Of a stretch of DNA of 64,000 nucleotides, positions 9,494 to 17,472 are shown in pieces. The position numbers and the translations under genes were made by a program. Under the pieces are notes generated by a model. That model saw nothing but the letters and a program-made list of their open reading frames with translations. It ran no database searches and had not been told where the DNA came from. How positions within the stretch are numbered: position 1 is the stretch's first letter; each line of letters begins with the position of its first letter. Location: positions 6,448,001 through 6,512,000 of the forward strand of contig NZ_JADOTX010000001.1 in assembly GCF_015751765.1 (NCBI RefSeq). Reading direction: 5' to 3'. This DNA is from Micromonospora ureilytica (GTDB taxonomy: Bacteria > Actinomycetota > Actinomycetes > Mycobacteriales > Micromonosporaceae).

Positions 9494-12400
9494 CGGACTG
9501 CGTCGCCACCAATCATCCGCTCGGCTTCCTCGTCCGACATGCCCTCGATGAGGGCGACGAGTTGGTCGTCGGACAGGTGAAGCGCCCGCTCCCGGTCGAT
9601 GATCGAGGCGAGGTGCGCGACGGTCGGTGATCGGAAGAACTCCACCAGCCGAACGTCGACGTCGAAGTCAGCGCTGATGCGCGACATCAGATGGGCCGCC
9701 TGGAGGCTGTTACCGCCGAGCTGGAAAAAGTCGTCGTCGATGCTGATCCGATCCCGGTGCAGGACACTGGTGAAGATCTGTTCGGCGAGGCGGCGTTCGG
9801 TCTCGGTACGAGGCTCCGCGAACGGCCCCTCGCCCGTGAGCTGATCCGTGTTCGGATCGGGCAGGGCCGCGTGGTCGACCTTGCTGCTCACGGTGAGCGG
9901 CAGGGCCGGCAGCTCGACGAAGTAGGCCGGCACCATGTGCGCCGGAACTCGCTGAGCCACGTGGCTGCGTAGGCCGTCACGGCTGACCGGTTGACCGGCC
10001 GAGGTGTAGTAGGCGACGAGGTGGCGTTCGCCGTGCGGATCGGTCCACACCACCACAGCCAGCTGTCCGAGCCCGGGATAGCTGGCTGTGGTGGCCTCCA
10101 CATCGCCGAGCTCGATGCGTAGGCCGCGAATCTTGACCTGGTTGTCCATCCGACCCACGAACTCGAGAGTTCCGTCGCGCCTACGGCGTACCAGATCGCC
10201 GGTGTGGTAGAGGCGGCCGTCGACTGTGCTTCCGAAGGGATCGGGCACGATCTTCCTGGCGGACAGCTCGGGGTCGTTCAGGTAGCCGCGAGTGAGACCG
10301 GCGCCACCGATGACGCACTCGCCGACCACGCCGTAGGGGACCAGTCGGAACTGCTCATCGACGACGTGGGCGACGTGGTTGGCGATTGGCAGGCCGATCG
10401 GGGGTGAGGTCTCCCAGCGCCCCGAACATTCATGCACGATCATCGTGACGGTGCACTCCGTCGGGCCGTAACCGTTGAAGAACTTCCTGCCCTGGTTCCA
10501 CCTGTTGACCAGCGCCCCGGGGAACGCCTCACCGCCGACGAACACGATCCGCAAGGAGGTGAAGCGTTCGGGCTCCAGCAGCGCCATGACCGTCGGCGGA
10601 AGGTCAGCCACGGTGATCCCGGCCTGCTCGATGAGGTCACCGAGTCGACGCATGTCCAGCCGCTGCTCGTCGTCGGCGAGACAGAGTCGGCCGCCGGTGA
10701 GCAGAGCGTTGAACATCTCGCCGACCGAGACGTCGAAGTTGGCGGACGCGTATCCGAGCATCCGGTCCTTCGGGGTCAGCTCGAACAGCTCGCGCATGGC
10801 ATCGACGAATGCGACGACCGAGCGGTGCTCGATCAGGACTCCCTTGGGGCGCCCGGTGGTGCCGGAGGTGTAAAGCGCGTAGGCGACATCGGTGCAACTC
10901 GTCGGCACGTTCGGACTGCTGTCGGAGTAGCTCTCGAGTCGCGAACCGAGAGTGTCGAGGGTGAGGACGGTGGCCTCCACGGCCGGTAGGCGGTCGACGA
11001 GGTCGGCGTGGGTGAGCACCGCGGCCGGTTCGGCGTCGTCGAGAATCGCCCGCATCCGGGCCGGGGGATAACCCGGATCCACCGGCACGTACGCGGCCCC
11101 GGCCTTGAGCACGGCCAGTACCGCCACGCACAGGTCCTGGGTGCGGCGCAGACTGAGCGCCACCCGGTCTCCGGGCCGGATGCCGTGGTCGATCAGCAAC
11201 CGGGCCATCCGATTGGACATCCGGTCGAGTTCGGCGTACGTGTAAGCCACCTCGTTGACGACGAGCGCCACCGCTGCCGGGTTCTCGGCCACCCGGGTCG
11301 CGAAAACCTCGGGAACGGACTGCTCCGGCAATGCGGTCCGCGGCCCGTTCCATCTCGTCAGCAGGTCCTGCTGCTCGGGCTCGGACAACAGCGGAACCCC
11401 GGAGACGGTCAGCTCGGGTGCGGCGAGGACCGACTGCAGCACCCGCCGGTAGTGGATGAGCAGCGTCTCCACCCGTTCGGCGTCGAACAGGTCGGTGTTG
11501 AACTCGGCCTCCACGACGGTCCCGGTCGGGTCCGGTGTCACGTTCCAGCTCAGGTCGAAGCGCGAGGCGCCCGTGTCGAGCTGCTCAGTCTCCACCCGCA
11601 GTCCCGGCAGAGACAGCCGTGCCGATCCGCTCTGAAGGGCGAAGACGATCTGGAACAGCGGCGGACGCGAGGGGTCCCGGGCCGGCCGTACGGCGTCGAC
11701 GACCCTTCCGAACGGCAGGTCGGCGTGGAGGAAGGCGGCCGTGGTGGTGGAACTGACGCGGCTGAGCAGTTCGCGGAAGCTCGGATCGCCGGACAGGTCG
11801 GCACGCAGGGCGACCATGTTGACGAAGAACCCGATGATCCGGTCGACGTCGTCTCCGTCTCGCCCCCACGTCGGTGAGCCGACGACCAGGTCGGTCTGCC
11901 CCGTGTAGCGCGCCAACAGCACCAGGAAGGCCGCGAGATACACGACGTTCGGAGTGACCCGGGCCGACCGGGCGAGTCGCTCAACGGCGTCGCTGGCGGA
12001 CGGGTCGAGAACTGTGCGTCGGTAGGCTCCGGCGTAGGTGACGACGGGTGGGCGAGGCCGATCCGTGGGCAGTGCCACGGTGGGGGCGCCGCGCAGGTTC
12101 TCCCGCCAGAACGTTGCCAGCTCACCCAGACGGCCACCCTCGTGGCGGTCCCGCTCGGCGATGGCGTGATCGGCGTACTGCTGCGGCAACGGGGGAAGCT
12201 CCTCGCCCGTGTACGCGGCCGACAGTTCCTCTATGAACAGCGTGTTCGACCAGCCGTCGAACACCACGTGGTGCACGACGAAGACGAACACGTGGTGTTC
12301 GGCATCCAGTCGTAGCAGCGCCGCCCGGATCAGCGGCCCGACCCCGAGATCAAACGGCTGACAGGTCATCTCGACGGCGATCTTCCGCACGGCGCCCATG

Positions 12401-12795
12401 ACATCGTGGGTACCGGCCTCAACGTTCTGAACTGGCAGGGGCACCGGACCGGCGGGCAGGACGACCTGCTCCGGACCGTGCGAGGCAACTCGCAGCACGC
12501 TACGCAGAGCCTCCTGCCGTCGTACGACGGTGGACAGCGCGTCGCTCAGCCGGTCGATGTCCAGCAGCCCGAACACAGTGAACAGCGTGCCGATGTTGTA
12601 GGCCGACTGCCCCGGCGCGAGCCGGTCGAGGAACCACAGGGTCTCCTGGGCGTAGGAGAGTGGCGCCGGCGCTCCGGGCTCACGGCGGGGGGAAGGCGGC
12701 GGAGCCGGTGCCGTGCTGGCCGCCCGCAGCGCGGCCAGGAACTCGGCCCGTCGGTCGCCCGGGAGCCGGGCAAGCCGCTTCGCCATGTCGCTCAC
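9490..12795 (-). CDS. NRPS C-A-PCP (1101 aa)
   Basis: First gene of the leftward operon. The condensation domain (about 45-460) carries HHVVFDG at 175-181. The A domain (about 480-975) has YTSGTTG and a degenerate A10 motif SSKVD. The carrier motif LGGNSL has Ser1030, and the tail ends without a thioesterase or docking module. The pocket code is D-V-G-D-F-G-G-V-T; the DVG(D/E) opening resembles the ornithine code DVGEIGSIDK, but I would only call it possibly basic. An N-terminal C domain on the first protein could be a starter C domain that adds an acyl group, or could accept a residue from another protein. The start is GTG at 12793-12795, with AGGAG seven bases upstream. Confidence 0.94.
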   Translation of the reverse strand: MSDMAKRLARLPGDRRAEFLAALRAASTAPAPPPSPRREPGAPAPLSYAQETLWFLDRLAPGQSAYNIGTLFTVFGLLDIDRLSDALSTVVRRQEALRSVLRVASHGPEQVVLPAGPVPLPVQNVEAGTHDVMGAVRKIAVEMTCQPFDLGVGPLIRAALLRLDAEHHVFVFVVHHVVFDGWSNTLFIEELSAAYTGEELPPLPQQYADHAIAERDRHEGGRLGELATFWRENLRGAPTVALPTDRPRPPVVTYAGAYRRTVLDPSASDAVERLARSARVTPNVVYLAAFLVLLARYTGQTDLVVGSPTWGRDGDDVDRIIGFFVNMVALRADLSGDPSFRELLSRVSSTTTAAFLHADLPFGRVVDAVRPARDPSRPPLFQIVFALQSGSARLSLPGLRVETEQLDTGASRFDLSWNVTPDPTGTVVEAEFNTDLFDAERVETLLIHYRRVLQSVLAAPELTVSGVPLLSEPEQQDLLTRWNGPRTALPEQSVPEVFATRVAENPAAVALVVNEVAYTYAELDRMSNRMARLLIDHGIRPGDRVALSLRRTQDLCVAVLAVLKAGAAYVPVDPGYPPARMRAILDDAEPAAVLTHADLVDRLPAVEATVLTLDTLGSRLESYSDSSPNVPTSCTDVAYALYTSGTTGRPKGVLIEHRSVVAFVDAMRELFELTPKDRMLGYASANFDVSVGEMFNALLTGGRLCLADDEQRLDMRRLGDLIEQAGITVADLPPTVMALLEPERFTSLRIVFVGGEAFPGALVNRWNQGRKFFNGYGPTECTVTMIVHECSGRWETSPPIGLPIANHVAHVVDEQFRLVPYGVVGECVIGGAGLTRGYLNDPELSARKIVPDPFGSTVDGRLYHTGDLVRRRRDGTLEFVGRMDNQVKIRGLRIELGDVEATTASYPGLGQLAVVVWTDPHGERHLVAYYTSAGQPVSRDGLRSHVAQRVPAHMVPAYFVELPALPLTVSSKVDHAALPDPNTDQLTGEGPFAEPRTETERRLAEQIFTSVLHRDRISIDDDFFQLGGNSLQAAHLMSRISADFDVDVRLVEFFRSPTVAHLASIIDRERALHLSDDQLVALIEGMSDEEAERMIGGDAVR

Positions 12796-12945
12796 GGCGC
12801 ACTCCTCACTCCGGAATTACTGGACACGACCTCCATGAATTGGGCGCCGCAGGCAAAGGTTAGGGGTGGGTGGCCGCTCACGTCGACCGTGCCGTGTTGA
12901 CCCGCTTGTAGTCTTCATACGCATGGCCCGGGTGATGTCATCACA

Positions 12946-12974
12946 ATTCTACGACGTTCGGTAAAGAATGTAAT
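12946..12974 (-). promoter_or_regulatory. predicted promoter of the leftward NRPS operon
   Basis: Reading leftward, ATTACA (12969-12974), a 17-nt spacer and TAGAAT (12946-12951) form a sigma70/HrdB-like promoter about 150 bp upstream of the C-A-PCP start. The -35 hexamer lies inside a palindrome, so occupancy of that palindrome would be expected to affect this promoter. Prediction from sequence only. Confidence 0.45.
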
Positions 12975-12987
12975 CACACTGATTACA
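12969..12987. promoter_or_regulatory. palindromic operator candidate between divergent NRPS operons
   Basis: Perfect inverted repeat TGTAATC-N5-GATTACA in the 247-bp region shared by the two divergent operons. It stands out as AT-rich in a 70% GC background and overlaps the predicted leftward -35 box. Dyad symmetry fits a dimeric HTH regulator such as the LuxR-type protein at 18897 rather than a SARP, which normally binds direct repeats. Confidence 0.5.
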
Positions 12988-13042
12988 CGGGCAGGATTGC
13001 GCCGGTTGGTCTCGCCGTCAGGCCTTCCACCGAGGCGATCGG

Positions 13043-13807
13043 ATGCGTAGCCTGCTGGGCGTGCCGGAGTTTGCTGGAATCGCTGGATCCCGCCGTGGCG
13101 TGATCGCTTTGTGGAGTGCGCCGAGGTCGAGGTCGACGGCATTCCTGAGGATGATGATGGCCCGCGGGGATGTCCTGGCCGTACATGAACCGTTCTCCCG
13201 CCTCGCGGACTTCGGTGAGGCGCAGGTGGAGGGGCGGACGATACGGTCGGAGGACGAACTGATCCACACCCTGTGCCGGATCGGTGAGGAGACCTGCGTC
13301 TTCTTCAAGGACACCATGGACTTCCGGTACGAACGGGTGCTGGCGGATGACCGGTTCCTCCGGGACGCGACCCACACCTTCCTCATCCGGAGGCCGGACG
13401 AGGTCATCGCCTCGCACTTCGCCCTCAATCCGAACCTCGAACGAGACGAGATCGGATTCGCGTATTTGCACGAGCTGTATCTGGCTGTCGTGGATGCGCA
13501 GGGCGTCGAGCCTGTGGTGCTCGACTCGGCGGATCTGCTGGAGAATCCCGAGGCGGCGGTCCGGGCGTACTGCGACCGGACCGGTCTCAAGTTCGACGAG
13601 GCCGCGCTTCGTTGGCCTCCCGGCATGCGTCCGGAATGGGGGCGCACCGAACGCTGGCATGCCGATGTGAGTGAGACCGATGGTTTCGTGGCGCGCCAGA
13701 GAGTCTATTCCCAGACTGTCTACAACAATGAGATTCTAGCTAGCTACCATAAATATCATCTGCCCTTTTTCGAATACCTGCGCGCCCGACGTGTGGACAT
13801 CCTGTGA
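13043..13807 (+). CDS. sulfotransferase-family protein (254 aa)
   Basis: PAPS-dependent sulfotransferase-like protein. The N-terminal phosphosulfate loop is visible as LWSAPRSRSTAFLRMM near residue 23, followed by HEPFSRL and a core FFKDTMDFRY, the pattern I associate with the Sulfotransfer_5 group. It would move sulfate from PAPS to a hydroxyl. The start is ATG at 13043 with GAGG eight bases upstream. Its stop overlaps the GTG of a thioesterase gene (GTGA), so the two are co-translated. The last 30 codons (13700-13770) are clearly lower in GC than the surroundings. A natural target is the beta-hydroxyl of threonine loaded by the A-PCP three genes downstream; that is inference. It could instead act on an NRPS tailoring hydroxyl. 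Confidence 0.82.
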   Translation: MRSLLGVPEFAGIAGSRRGVIALWSAPRSRSTAFLRMMMARGDVLAVHEPFSRLADFGEAQVEGRTIRSEDELIHTLCRIGEETCVFFKDTMDFRYERVLADDRFLRDATHTFLIRRPDEVIASHFALNPNLERDEIGFAYLHELYLAVVDAQGVEPVVLDSADLLENPEAAVRAYCDRTGLKFDEAALRWPPGMRPEWGRTERWHADVSETDGFVARQRVYSQTVYNNEILASYHKYHLPFFEYLRARRVDIL

Positions 13808-14715
13808 GCGACCGCGTCGAAGGTCTTTCGCCAGCAAAGCGGCGATTGTTGGAAGCGCTGCAGGCGAAGCGTTCGTCGAAAGTCGACAAGGTCGCTGGCG
13901 AACTGGTTCGGCTGCGGGACGGTGGCTCGGACAAACCGCCCGTGGTCCTCATCCACCCGATCGGCGGCGGGGTCTTCTGCTACGCGGATCTCGGCCGGCT
14001 GATCCCCGGCGATCGCGCCGTCTGGGCGATCGCCGCGGGCGAACTGTTGGCGAAGGGCGCGCCCCCCACGGTCACCCAGATCGCGCTCGCCTACCTGGAT
14101 CTGCTTCGAGCGAACGGCGTTTCCGGCGCGGCGGTCCTGGCGGGTTGGTCGTTCGGCGGCCTGGTCGCCCGCGAAATGGCGCGCCAGTGCGCCACCCGAC
14201 CAGTGCTGGTGCTGATCGACACCGCGCCTTGGCCGTCGGACGTACCGGCCTGGAGTTCGGCCGAGACGCTGGAGGTGTTCGTGGAGGACCTGCTCCGCTC
14301 CGCCGGAGTCACCTTCGACCGGGTACCCGTCGACTCCGACCTGTGGAACCTGCCGACCGAGCAGGCGCTGAGCGCGGTCGGCGCGTGCCTGAGCGAGCAG
14401 GGCCTGGACCTGAAGCTGACGCCGAGCGAGCGGATGACGCGGGTACGCATCTTCGAGAACGCGACCCGGGCGATGCAACGGCACCGTCCGGGGGAGTACG
14501 GCGGACCGACCACGGTGCTGCACGCGCTGGAGTCCGATGTCAGTCCGCACTACTGGGCGGAGCGGGCAGAGGGCCGTCCCCCGACAACCATCGCCTTGGC
14601 CGGCGATCACTTCAGTTTGCTGCGTCCGCCGACGGTGGCGCAGGTCGCGCAGGCGATCAACAGGGCTGCCGAAGCCGCACCAGTCAACCACACGTTGAGG
14701 AGTGTCGATGAGTGA
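13804..14715 (+). CDS. free-standing thioesterase (alpha/beta hydrolase)
   Basis: Protein of 303 residues resembling a type I NRPS/PKS thioesterase domain cut free from its synthetase. The first 25 residues (LSPAKRRLLEALQ) look like the linker that follows a carrier domain. Then come HPIGGG at 51-56, the nucleophile motif AGWSFGG (Ser116), an acid in VLIDTAPW (Asp139) and the His of AGDHFSLL (His269). GTG start at 13804 overlaps the sulfotransferase stop. Known roles for such enzymes are peptide release or acyl shuttling between carriers. The tight pairing with a sulfotransferase recalls the ST-TE pair of curacin synthase, where sulfation of a beta-hydroxyl precedes TE-driven decarboxylative elimination. 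Confidence 0.88.
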   Translation: MSDRVEGLSPAKRRLLEALQAKRSSKVDKVAGELVRLRDGGSDKPPVVLIHPIGGGVFCYADLGRLIPGDRAVWAIAAGELLAKGAPPTVTQIALAYLDLLRANGVSGAAVLAGWSFGGLVAREMARQCATRPVLVLIDTAPWPSDVPAWSSAETLEVFVEDLLRSAGVTFDRVPVDSDLWNLPTEQALSAVGACLSEQGLDLKLTPSERMTRVRIFENATRAMQRHRPGEYGGPTTVLHALESDVSPHYWAERAEGRPPTTIALAGDHFSLLRPPTVAQVAQAINRAAEAAPVNHTLRSVDE

Positions 14716-15541
14716 GAGCCAACGGGTCCGTGAGGCCGAGAAGCGCACATCGCGCGCCGACGGCACGCCGGACGACTACCTCTACGAAGCCGCCATCTAC
14801 GACACGTTGTGGGCCGAGCTGAACGAGCTCGACCTGCCGTTCCTGCTCGCCCGCGCCGAGAAGTTCGGTGGACCGTTGCTGGAGTTGGCCTGCGGAACCG
14901 GCCGGGTCCTTCTGCCCTGCGCCGCCAAGGTGGAGCGGGCGGTCGGTATCGACCGATCTCCGTCGATGTTGAAGGAGGCGCGGGCCAATCTGAAGGCCGC
15001 CGGCATCGACGAGGAGCGCGTCGATCTGGTTGAGGGTGACCTGCGCACGTTCGAGTTGGGCCAACGTTTTCCACTGATTCTGGCCGGTGGCCAACCGATG
15101 TTCCACCTCCCCACCGACGACGACTGGCTGGCAACCCTCCAGACGGTACGAAGGCATCTCGCTCCGGGCGGGACCTTCGTCGCTGGCGTCCCGGTCTTCA
15201 CGGAGGAGGACATCCGGAACTACGACAGGCGATACCTGTTCTCCGGTGAGGTCCGCCATCCGGAGACCAATCGCCGGATCGCGATGTGGGACTTCAGCAC
15301 CTTCGACACGGACAAGCAGACCATCACCCGCCGGCGGGTGAGTGAAGTCCTCGACGAGGAGGGTGTGGTGCTGGAGCGGCAGCACGGTCTGCGGGTGAAC
15401 TTCTACCGATTCCCGGACCAGATCCGGGCGCTGCTGAACCGCGCGGGCTTCCGCATCACGCGCGAGTTCGGGGCTTACGACGAGAGTCCATACTCGACGG
15501 ACTCCGAGTACTTCATCTGGGAAGTGACGGCGGAGGACTGA
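14708..15541 (+). CDS. class I SAM-dependent methyltransferase
   Basis: Methyltransferase of 277 residues with the SAM-binding motif I LLELACGTGRVL near residue 57, acidic GIDRSPSML at motif II and VDLVEGDL at motif III, then LAPGGTFVAGVP. The C-terminal half is a small-molecule methyltransferase lid. I prefer ATG 14708 over GTG 14702 because GAGGAG (14697-14702) is spaced five bases before the ATG and the GTG lies on that ribosome-binding site. It overlaps the thioesterase by 8 nt. Its substrate, O- or N-methylation of the peptide or of carrier-bound Thr, is not determinable. Confidence 0.88.
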   Translation: MSESQRVREAEKRTSRADGTPDDYLYEAAIYDTLWAELNELDLPFLLARAEKFGGPLLELACGTGRVLLPCAAKVERAVGIDRSPSMLKEARANLKAAGIDEERVDLVEGDLRTFELGQRFPLILAGGQPMFHLPTDDDWLATLQTVRRHLAPGGTFVAGVPVFTEEDIRNYDRRYLFSGEVRHPETNRRIAMWDFSTFDTDKQTITRRRVSEVLDEEGVVLERQHGLRVNFYRFPDQIRALLNRAGFRITREFGAYDESPYSTDSEYFIWEVTAED

Positions 15542-15570
15542 TCGACGGTCGACTGGAGGCCACAGCCCGG

Positions 15571-17134
15571 ATGAGAGCAGGTTTGTTGTGTTGGGTGTGC
15601 ATGGGACGTTCGTGGGTGTCGCGCAGCGCTACGCCGATCGGGTGGCGGTGTCGGATGGCGCGCGGGAGTTGACGTATCGGCAGGTCGATGAGGCGTCGAC
15701 GGTGTTGGCGGCGCGGTTGGCTGCGGTGGGGGTGGGGCGGGGGACGTTGGTCGGGTTGTGCGTGCAGCGGTCGGTGAGTCTGGTCGTGGCGATGGTGGCG
15801 GTGTTGAAGACGGGGGCGGGTTATGTGCCGCTGGACCCTGGTCATCCTCATGCCCGGCTGCGGGCGGTCCTGGCTGACGCCGGTTGTCCGGTGGTGGTGG
15901 GTGACGCGTCGTGGCGCGGGGTGTTCACCGAGGTCCCGACGTTCGTGGCGATCGACGACGCGGGCGCGGGCGACGACGCGGGCACCGACGACGTGGGGGG
16001 ATCGTTCACGCCGGTGGCGGTGTGTGACGACGACACCGCCTACATCATCTACACCTCCGGATCGACCGGGAAACCCAAGGGTGTGCGGGTCACCCACCGC
16101 AACGTCCTCCGGCTGTTCACCACCACCGACGAACTGTTCGACTTCACCCACACCGACGTGTGGAGCATGTTCCACTCCGCCGCGTTCGACTTCTCCGTCT
16201 GGGAGATCTACGGCGCTCTGCTGCACGGCGCCCACGTCGTCGTCGTCGCCCACACCACGACCCGCGACCCCGACGCCATGTGGCACCTCATCCGCGAGCG
16301 TCACGTCACCGTGCTGAGCCAGACACCCACCGCGTTCGCCAACCTCGCCAAGGCCGCCGCCGCCACCGCTCACCCACCCACCGACCTGCGCTACGTCATC
16401 TTCGGCGGGGAACTCCTCCAACCGGCCACCCTCACCACCTGGGCCACGCACTACGGCACCACCACACCCCACCTCGTGAACATGTACGGCATCACCGAAA
16501 CCACCGTCCACGTCACCCACCACACCATCACCCCCGAGGACCTCACCCAACCCCACAGCCCCATCGGACGAGCACTACCCGACCTCACCATCGACCTGCT
16601 CGACCCCGACGGCAACCCCGTGCCCGACAACACCCTCGGCGAAATGTTCATCAGCGGCCCCGGACTCAGCCTCGGCTACCACCAACGACCCGCCCTCACC
16701 GCCCACCACTTCCCCCCCAACCCCCACCCCCACCACCACACCCACACCCGCCGCTACCGCACCGGCGACACCGCCACCCGCCAACCCGACGGCACCTACC
16801 ACTACCACGGCCGCACCGACCACCAGATCCAACTCCGCGGCTACCGCATCGAACCCCACGAAATCGAACACACCCTCCAAACCCACCCCCACGTCCACAC
16901 CGCCCACATCACCCTCACCACCACCACCGACCACCCCCACCTCACCGCCCACATCACCCTCACCCCCCACACCCCCAACAACCCCCACACCCAAAAAACA
17001 ATCCGAAACCACCTCAACCACCACCTACCACCCCACATGATCCCCACCCACATCCACACCCACACCCACCTCCCCACCACCACCAACGGCAAAATCGACC
17101 CCACCCAACTCCCCACCACCACCCCGCCACCGCC
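15571..17134 (+). repeat. inverted A-domain duplication, right copy
   Basis: Right member of the inverted repeat, 12.5 kb from its partner. It carries an extra 18 bp around 15957-15982, a tandem duplication adding six residues (an Asp/Ala/Gly stretch near residue 127). Flanking sequence on both sides is unrelated to the left copy, so the unit of exchange was the A domain plus its start. Confidence 0.95.
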
Positions 17135-17471
17135 GTTGCGCGAGTACACCGCTCCTCGCGACGAGATCGAGGCCGGCATCGCGGAGCTCTTCGAGGAAGT
17201 GCTGAACTGCGGTCCGGTCGGCGCCCACGACGACTTCTTCGAACGAGGTGGGGACTCGCTCATAGCGTTGAGGTTGATGGCCCGACTGCGAAAGAAATTC
17301 GCGGTGGACCTTCGTGTCTCGACCCTGTTGGCTGCTCCACAGGTGGATGAGTTGTCCGCCCACGTCGTCGAGCGACTGATGACGGCCATGGACCCTGGCC
17401 GTCTTGACGCGCTCCTCTGGGATACGCAGGGCGTCCTGCCAAGCATCAGTGAAAAGCCAACGATGGGATGA
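15588..17471 (+). CDS. stand-alone NRPS A-PCP, threonine-like code (627 aa)
   Basis: Two-domain protein that activates one amino acid and holds it on its own carrier. YTSGSTGKPKG is at 155-165, code residues start D201-F202-W205, and the full code D-F-W-S-I-G-M-V-H is threonine-like with Ser for Asn at one site. The carrier motif GGDSL has Ser557. The C-terminal third of the A domain is extremely His/Thr/Pro-rich because the coding strand is nearly free of G. GTG start at 15588 matches the twin gene. Stand-alone A(Thr)-PCP proteins such as SyrB1 load Thr for modification on the carrier before transfer; the neighbouring sulfotransferase, thioesterase and methyltransferase suit that idea. Its A domain is near-identical to that of the NRPS at 1-3085. 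Confidence 0.95.
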   Translation: MLGVHGTFVGVAQRYADRVAVSDGARELTYRQVDEASTVLAARLAAVGVGRGTLVGLCVQRSVSLVVAMVAVLKTGAGYVPLDPGHPHARLRAVLADAGCPVVVGDASWRGVFTEVPTFVAIDDAGAGDDAGTDDVGGSFTPVAVCDDDTAYIIYTSGSTGKPKGVRVTHRNVLRLFTTTDELFDFTHTDVWSMFHSAAFDFSVWEIYGALLHGAHVVVVAHTTTRDPDAMWHLIRERHVTVLSQTPTAFANLAKAAAATAHPPTDLRYVIFGGELLQPATLTTWATHYGTTTPHLVNMYGITETTVHVTHHTITPEDLTQPHSPIGRALPDLTIDLLDPDGNPVPDNTLGEMFISGPGLSLGYHQRPALTAHHFPPNPHPHHHTHTRRYRTGDTATRQPDGTYHYHGRTDHQIQLRGYRIEPHEIEHTLQTHPHVHTAHITLTTTTDHPHLTAHITLTPHTPNNPHTQKTIRNHLNHHLPPHMIPTHIHTHTHLPTTTNGKIDPTQLPTTTPPPPLREYTAPRDEIEAGIAELFEEVLNCGPVGAHDDFFERGGDSLIALRLMARLRKKFAVDLRVSTLLAAPQVDELSAHVVERLMTAMDPGRLDALLWDTQGVLPSISEKPTMG

Positions 17472-17472
17472 C

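Noticed and set aside
12845..12870. Iron-box-like TTAGGG stretch in the divergent NRPS promoter
   Set aside because: No dyad partner as in DmdR/IdeR sites, so no support for a siderophore cluster.
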